A stretch of 64,000 bases of DNA from Paenibacillus nanensis. Its GTDB lineage: Bacteria; Bacillota; Bacilli; Paenibacillales; Paenibacillaceae. Below, piece by piece: positions 60,504-64,000 of this stretch (position 1 is the first letter of the stretch; every line of letters begins with the position of its first letter). A model generated the notes under the pieces. That model did not search any database. It saw only the letters and a list, made by a program, of their open reading frames with translations, and was not told where the DNA came from. A program made the position numbers and the translations under genes. Location: contig NZ_QXQA01000004.1 in assembly GCF_003583765.1 (NCBI RefSeq), forward strand, positions 186,001 to 250,000, given 5' to 3'.

Positions 60504-62450
60504 ATGAACGAACAAACGTATAAAAAGCTGGAGTACGACAGGATTAAGGACATGGTAGCGGCGTATACCGTCTCGCCTGCCGGAAGACGCCTGGCTGAAG
60601 CGATGCAGCCAAGTACGGCTGCAGGGCAGATTGAAGCATGGTTAAAGGAGACGAACGAGGCTTCCGAGCTGCTGGGAAGCGGGGCAAGCATTCCGCTGTC
60701 CGCGATGGAGGGGATCGATACGTTCATGTCACTCCTCGGAAAAGGAAAGATCTACACGGAAGCGGAGCTGGATGCGGTAGCGATATGGCTGACATCCGTT
60801 TCTCAAATGAAGAAATATATGCGCAGCAAAATGCATCTGGCGCCAACAATCGCTTCGTATGCGGAATCGATGGACGAATGCAAGCCGCTAAGGGAAGAGC
60901 TTGGGCGGAGCATTCGATACGGCATGCTTACGGATGAAGCAAGTCCCGACTTGGCCTATATCCGAAGACAGATTTACGCGATGGAGGATAGGATCAGCCG
61001 CAAAATGGAGAATGCGCTTAGCAAATACCGCAGCGCCCTCCAAGAATCGATCGTCAGCAAGCGGAGGGACCGGTTCGTCATTGCGGTGAAGCGGGAGCTG
61101 CGCAAGCAGGTGCCGGGAACCGTGCTCGATGAATCGTCCAGCGGACAGACGCTGTTCGTCGAACCTTTGGATGTTTCCGAGCTGCAGCTGGAGCTTACGG
61201 AATGGCGGGCGGCGGAGGAGCGGGAGCGGACGGTCGTGCTCGCCAGACTATCCGAGCTTGCGGAAAGCTACGCGCTGTCGCTCGAAACGAACAGGCAGGC
61301 CATGGCGTCGTTCGATTTCATTATGGCGCGCGGCAAGCTGGCGAGAAGCTATGAGGGCAGGCTGATTGCGCTAAGCGGTGAGCCGGTCATCAAGCTGCAA
61401 GGCGCAAGACATCCGCTTTTAGGCAACAATTGCGTGCCGATCGACGCGGAGCTCGGAGAGAGGTGGAAGCAGCTCATCATTACGGGCCCGAACACAGGCG
61501 GGAAGACGGCTGCTTTAAAAACGATGGGGCTCCTCGCGCTCATGAATCAATCCGGCCTTCTCATTCCGGCGGATGAGGGGAGCGTCATGGGTATCTTTCG
61601 CGAGGTGCTTGCCGACGTGGGAGACGGTCAAAGCTTAGAGCAATCGCTTAGCACCTTCTCCTCGCATATCGCTGTTTTGAAGGAGATGCTCACTAGCGCG
61701 GGACCAAGCTCGCTTCTGCTGCTCGACGAGATGGCTGCCGGAACGGACCCGTCGGAAGGGATCGCTTTATCGATCGCTGTGCTGGAATGCTTGCTTGAGA
61801 AAGGCTCGCTTGTGGCGGCGACGACCCATTTTAATGAGATTAAAACGTTCGCCGCTCGGACTCCGGGCTGCCAAAACGGCAGAATGGCGTTTGACCCTGA
61901 AACGTTAATGCCGCTATACCGTCTGGAAATCGGCGAAGCGGGAGACAGTCACGCTTTTGCGATTGCCAGACGGTTCGGATTGCCGGAGTCTGTAATGGCG
62001 CGGGCGGAGACGCTGTTAGCGAAGAAAAACAGCCAGCCCGAGCCGTCGCGAATTGCGGTGCCGGATGTGACGGGAATAACGCTGCCTGTTCAACCGGCGA
62101 AAGCGGACAGCAGGGAGCATTCTGCCGCCAATCACGAAAAGAAAGAAAACAGGCCGTCTTTTCAAAAAGGAGACGCTGTTTGGATCTATCCGTTGAAACG
62201 GGCGGGAGTCGTCTATAAACCTGCGGATGAGCGGGGGAACGTCATTGTCCAAGTGAAAGGGGAGAAGCTGAGCTTCAACCAGAAGCGATTGAAGCTCTAT
62301 ATTGCGAGGAAAGAGCTATATCCCGGCGAGACTTATGATCTGGATATCGTCTTTGAATCCAAAGCGAACCGGAAGGCGCGTCATCTCATGGGCCGTAAGC
62401 ATGTGGAGGGGCTGGAGATCGTCATTCCGGAGGAGGAAAGCAACAGCTAA
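60504..62450 (+). CDS. MutS2-like ATPase without the C-terminal Smr domain
   Basis: 648 residues, ATG behind AGGAGG (8 nt). The MutS2 order is visible: helical core with LEYDRIKDMVAAYTVSPAGR, clamp/coiled coil (YIRRQIYAMEDRISRKMENA), SSGQTLFVEP, then the ATPase: Walker A GPNTGGKTAALKT, Walker B LLLLDEMAAGTDPSEG, and ATTHFNEIKT. A KOW/SH3-like module follows (FQKGDAVWIYPLKRAGVV). MutS2 proteins are about 785 residues and end in a Smr nuclease domain; that domain is missing. B. subtilis MutS2 splits collided ribosomes. This paralogue may do a similar job without the Smr step (inference). Expression must pass two terminators. Confidence 0.9.
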   Translation: MNEQTYKKLEYDRIKDMVAAYTVSPAGRRLAEAMQPSTAAGQIEAWLKETNEASELLGSGASIPLSAMEGIDTFMSLLGKGKIYTEAELDAVAIWLTSVSQMKKYMRSKMHLAPTIASYAESMDECKPLREELGRSIRYGMLTDEASPDLAYIRRQIYAMEDRISRKMENALSKYRSALQESIVSKRRDRFVIAVKRELRKQVPGTVLDESSSGQTLFVEPLDVSELQLELTEWRAAEERERTVVLARLSELAESYALSLETNRQAMASFDFIMARGKLARSYEGRLIALSGEPVIKLQGARHPLLGNNCVPIDAELGERWKQLIITGPNTGGKTAALKTMGLLALMNQSGLLIPADEGSVMGIFREVLADVGDGQSLEQSLSTFSSHIAVLKEMLTSAGPSSLLLLDEMAAGTDPSEGIALSIAVLECLLEKGSLVAATTHFNEIKTFAARTPGCQNGRMAFDPETLMPLYRLEIGEAGDSHAFAIARRFGLPESVMARAETLLAKKNSQPEPSRIAVPDVTGITLPVQPAKADSREHSAANHEKKENRPSFQKGDAVWIYPLKRAGVVYKPADERGNVIVQVKGEKLSFNQKRLKLYIARKELYPGETYDLDIVFESKANRKARHLMGRKHVEGLEIVIPEEESNS

Positions 62451-63085
62451 TCGCGGCTTTGAATGACGAGCAGCCGGCCTTCCTTTAACCGGATCGTCCC
62501 GCTCTCGGCTAACAGAACATTGCTAATGCCGATCGATTGACCGATGGTGAGCGTTGCATTATTCAGCGGGTATTGGAAGCCGGAAAGGGTGATTCCCGTA
62601 ACTTGCTCCGATAACGGAAGCAGCGATACTTGCGGATGATCGACTCGCTCAAGCACGCATGTCCGGGAAATCAAGCGTATTCGGTTATGGGCGTCTATGA
62701 TTTGCGCGGGGATGCCGAAGGCATCGGCCAGCGCAAGCAGGTGGACATTCGCCAGCGAATGATCGAATCTTGTGCCCAGCGCCCCAATCAACAGCAGCTC
62801 GGACGGCTTCATATCTAAGGCAAGACGAAAAGCCATTTCGGTATCGGTATAGTCTTTGTCGATCGGATCGCAGGCGATGGTGCGGCCGCTCTTCTCGCGG
62901 ATCAGCGCCATCTCCTCTTCCGATACGGAGTCGAAGTCGCCGATGGCCACGTCAGGGGCCAATCCGTTCTGAAGTAGAAACCGGGCGCCGCTGTCGGCTC
63001 CGATCAATGTATCGGACTCGCGGACCAGCCCGAGCGACCAGTCGCCAAGCGCTCCTCCTGCAAAAATGACGATTCGCTGCAGCAT
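62447..63085 (-). CDS. thiN: Thiamine pyrophosphokinase
   Basis: A 212-residue enzyme converting thiamine to thiamine diphosphate with ATP. Motifs: IGADSGARFLL, GDFDSVSEEE, DKDYTDTEMAF, GALGTRFDHSLANVHLL in the catalytic domain, and a C-terminal beta-sandwich (GITLSGFQYPL, GISNVLL). ATG with AAGGACG upstream on the minus strand. It is convergent with the MutS2-like gene; the two stops overlap by 4 nt, so neither has a clear private terminator. Confidence 0.95.
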   Translation of the reverse strand: MLQRIVIFAGGALGDWSLGLVRESDTLIGADSGARFLLQNGLAPDVAIGDFDSVSEEEMALIREKSGRTIACDPIDKDYTDTEMAFRLALDMKPSELLLIGALGTRFDHSLANVHLLALADAFGIPAQIIDAHNRIRLISRTCVLERVDHPQVSLLPLSEQVTGITLSGFQYPLNNATLTIGQSIGISNVLLAESGTIRLKEGRLLVIQSRD

Positions 63086-63131
63086 CCTTCATCGTCCTTC
63101 CTATTTTTATAACGTCAACAATATGACTATC

Positions 63132-63160
63132 AGTATATCGTGTCATTTCCAATCCGACAA
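63132..63160 (-). promoter_or_regulatory. Promoter of thiN
   Basis: Reading leftward: TTGTCG (63155-63160), 17-nt spacer, TATACT (63132-63137). No TPP riboswitch fits in the short leader. Confidence 0.6.
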
Positions 63161-63177
63161 TGTACCGAAATTTGTCG

Positions 63178-63205
63178 TTGCATGACGGGTTCGGGCGGAT
63201 ATAAA
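63178..63205 (+). promoter_or_regulatory. Possible promoter of the TRIC-family gene
   Basis: TTGCAT (63178-63183), 16-nt spacer, TATAAA (63200-63205), about 60 nt before the start. Confidence 0.4.
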
Positions 63206-63265
63206 ATGGGTTAGGACATATCAGGTTATATATTGCGGCAATGATAGGAAGCGGGGACTGCAGCT

Positions 63266-63937
63266 GTGAGTATGGATATATTTAACGTGTTCAGCATCAT
63301 CGGCACAATTGCTTTCGCCGTGAGCGGCGCGATTGTTGCCATGGAGGAAGAATACGATATTTTGGGAGTCTATGTGTTAGGGCTCGTTACCGCGTTCGGC
63401 GGCGGCGTCGTTCGGAATTTATTGATCGGCATGCCGGTGACCACGCTATGGAGTCAAGGCTATTTGTTCAAAATCGCGATTATCTCCATGACGATTGCGT
63501 TCGTGCTGCCGGTAAGATGGATTTTGCGGTGGAGGCGCAGCGAAGCGTTATTCGATGCGATTGGTCTCGCGGCTTTCGCCATTCAGGGCGCGCTGTACGC
63601 GACCGATATGGGGCATCCGCTCAGCGCCGTGCTAGTGGCGGCGATGCTTACCGGTATTGGCGGCGGCATCATTCGAGATGTTCTCGCGGGCCGCAAGCCC
63701 CTTGTGCTGAAGGACGAAATTTATGCGGTTTGGGCGATGCTGGCCGGTCTTGCCATCGGACTCGGCTGGTTCGAGACGACGGTCGAGCTGCTTGTATTAT
63801 TTGTGATCGTCATTGTATTCCGCATGCTGTCAGTCTATTATAAATGGAAGCTTCCGCGGCGGTCGCTGCGCGGGGCATTCGCCGCATCGGAGAGGGTGCC
63901 CGTCAATGGGCAAAATTATAAGCAGAAGGATGTATGA
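63266..63937 (+). CDS. TRIC cation channel/YvgT (UPF0126) family membrane protein
   Basis: 223 residues starting at GTG (GGGG 9 nt upstream). Seven hydrophobic helices form two repeats: FSIIGTIAFAVSGAIVAM with FGGGVVRNLLIG, and AIGLAAFAIQGALYAT with GIGGGIIRDVLAGRKP. The GGG-x2-RN/D motif in each repeat is diagnostic. Structural work on relatives shows trimeric potassium-type cation channels; other members transport glycine-like substrates, so the ion is uncertain. The last ~25 residues are a basic, soluble tail. The next gene starts 2 nt later. Confidence 0.9.
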   Translation: MSMDIFNVFSIIGTIAFAVSGAIVAMEEEYDILGVYVLGLVTAFGGGVVRNLLIGMPVTTLWSQGYLFKIAIISMTIAFVLPVRWILRWRRSEALFDAIGLAAFAIQGALYATDMGHPLSAVLVAAMLTGIGGGIIRDVLAGRKPLVLKDEIYAVWAMLAGLAIGLGWFETTVELLVLFVIVIVFRMLSVYYKWKLPRRSLRGAFAASERVPVNGQNYKQKDV

Positions 63938-63939
63938 CA

Positions 63940-64000
63940 ATGGAAGCGGTACGCGTATTATTTGTATGTCTCGGCAATATCTGCAGATCGCCAATGGCGG
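63940..64000 (+). CDS. Low-molecular-weight protein tyrosine phosphatase-like protein (partial, 5' end)
   Basis: The first 20 codons only, from ATG 63940 (AAGGA 9 nt upstream): MEAVRVLFVCLGNICRSPMA. It contains the phosphatase loop C-x5-R-S (CLGNICRS) at the expected N-terminal position. The family removes phosphate from tyrosine or arginine residues in proteins. The rest lies beyond the window, so the specificity (YwlE-like arginine or tyrosine) cannot be read. It is likely co-transcribed with the TRIC-family gene. Confidence 0.88.
   Translation, partial: MEAVRVLFVCLGNICRSPMA

Noticed and set aside
60199..60507. Frames of about 100 codons on both strands between the MBL and MutS2-like genes
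   Set aside because: They cross two intrinsic terminators, have no ribosome binding sites and read as low-quality protein; the region is an RNA leader.

Overview
The window reads as a chromosomal segment of a spore-forming, low-GC-phylum Gram-positive of the Paenibacillaceae (Paenibacillus or a near relative). The evidence is the spore-coat gene cotE beside mutS-mutL, the block miaA-hfq ... spoVK-hflX-ynbB-glnR-glnA followed by lexA/yneA (the same neighbourhood as in Bacillus subtilis), strong AGGAGG-type ribosome binding sites, frequent TTG/GTG starts, and SOS boxes of the Bacillus type. No tRNA, rRNA, CRISPR array, phage or insertion sequence was seen.

Layout. 1-8.4 kb is an accessory-looking patchwork: the start of a secreted chitin-active LPMO, a serine hydrolase, an SDR, an ArsR-family repressor, a secreted GH18 with six N-terminal repeats, small YxcD/membrane/DUF309 genes, carbonic anhydrase and a HesB-like protein. 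8.5-13.9 kb has an M32 carboxypeptidase, a NMT1/SsuA-type ABC importer and an aromatic-acid-exporter-like protein. 14.0-27.4 kb is cotE, a GC-rich putative amidoligase, a 0.7 kb array of ~101-bp repeats, then mutS-mutL-methyltransferase-miaA-hfq, a class A PBP and a lipoprotein cyclophilin. 27.5-30.6 kb is a sugar-type ABC importer without its own ATPase. 30.8-37.6 kb is DUF402, YdcF, spoVK, hflX, ynbB and glnRA. 38-41.5 kb is lexA divergent from a yneA-like gene, small genes, a HAD hydrolase and mtnD. 41.7-54.8 kb has metH, rnz, mrfA-mrfB, a HAD phosphatase, a degenerate Fpg-like protein, a receiver-like protein, an RlmM-like methyltransferase and a Ser/Thr kinase. 54.9-60.0 kb is a two-component system read through into nitrilase-GNAT-GNAT-like-MBL genes. 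60.1-64 kb is a MutS2-like gene, thiN, a TRIC/YvgT-family membrane protein and the start of a low-molecular-weight phosphatase gene.

Most striking points. (1) The MutS2-like ATPase gene at 60504 sits behind a strong promoter, an 8-codon leader ORF with its own ribosome binding site, a long hairpin just after the leader stop, a candidate antiterminator and two intrinsic terminators. This is the layout of ribosome-stalling attenuation used by antibiotic-resistance ABC-F genes, here applied to a relative of a ribosome-rescue factor. (2) A COOH-NH2-ligase-like protein lies directly after CotE, whose C-terminus is strongly acidic, suggesting spore-coat modification. (3) The ~101-bp repeats keep two potential stems in each unit. 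(4) Several proteins have altered catalytic residues: the Fpg-like protein (Pro2 and Lys57 replaced by Gln), the cyclophilin (FHR to FHS), and a kinase fused to a MinD-like domain with a broken P-loop. (5) The GNAT and nitrilase halves of the YhcX-type fusion are separate, order-swapped genes here.

Regulation visible in the DNA: LexA boxes lie inside the -35/-10 spacers of lexA and the yneA-like gene, and a weaker one lies in the mrfA promoter. A perfect match to the GlnR/TnrA consensus lies upstream of glnR, within the end of ynbB. Intrinsic terminators separate most transcription units.
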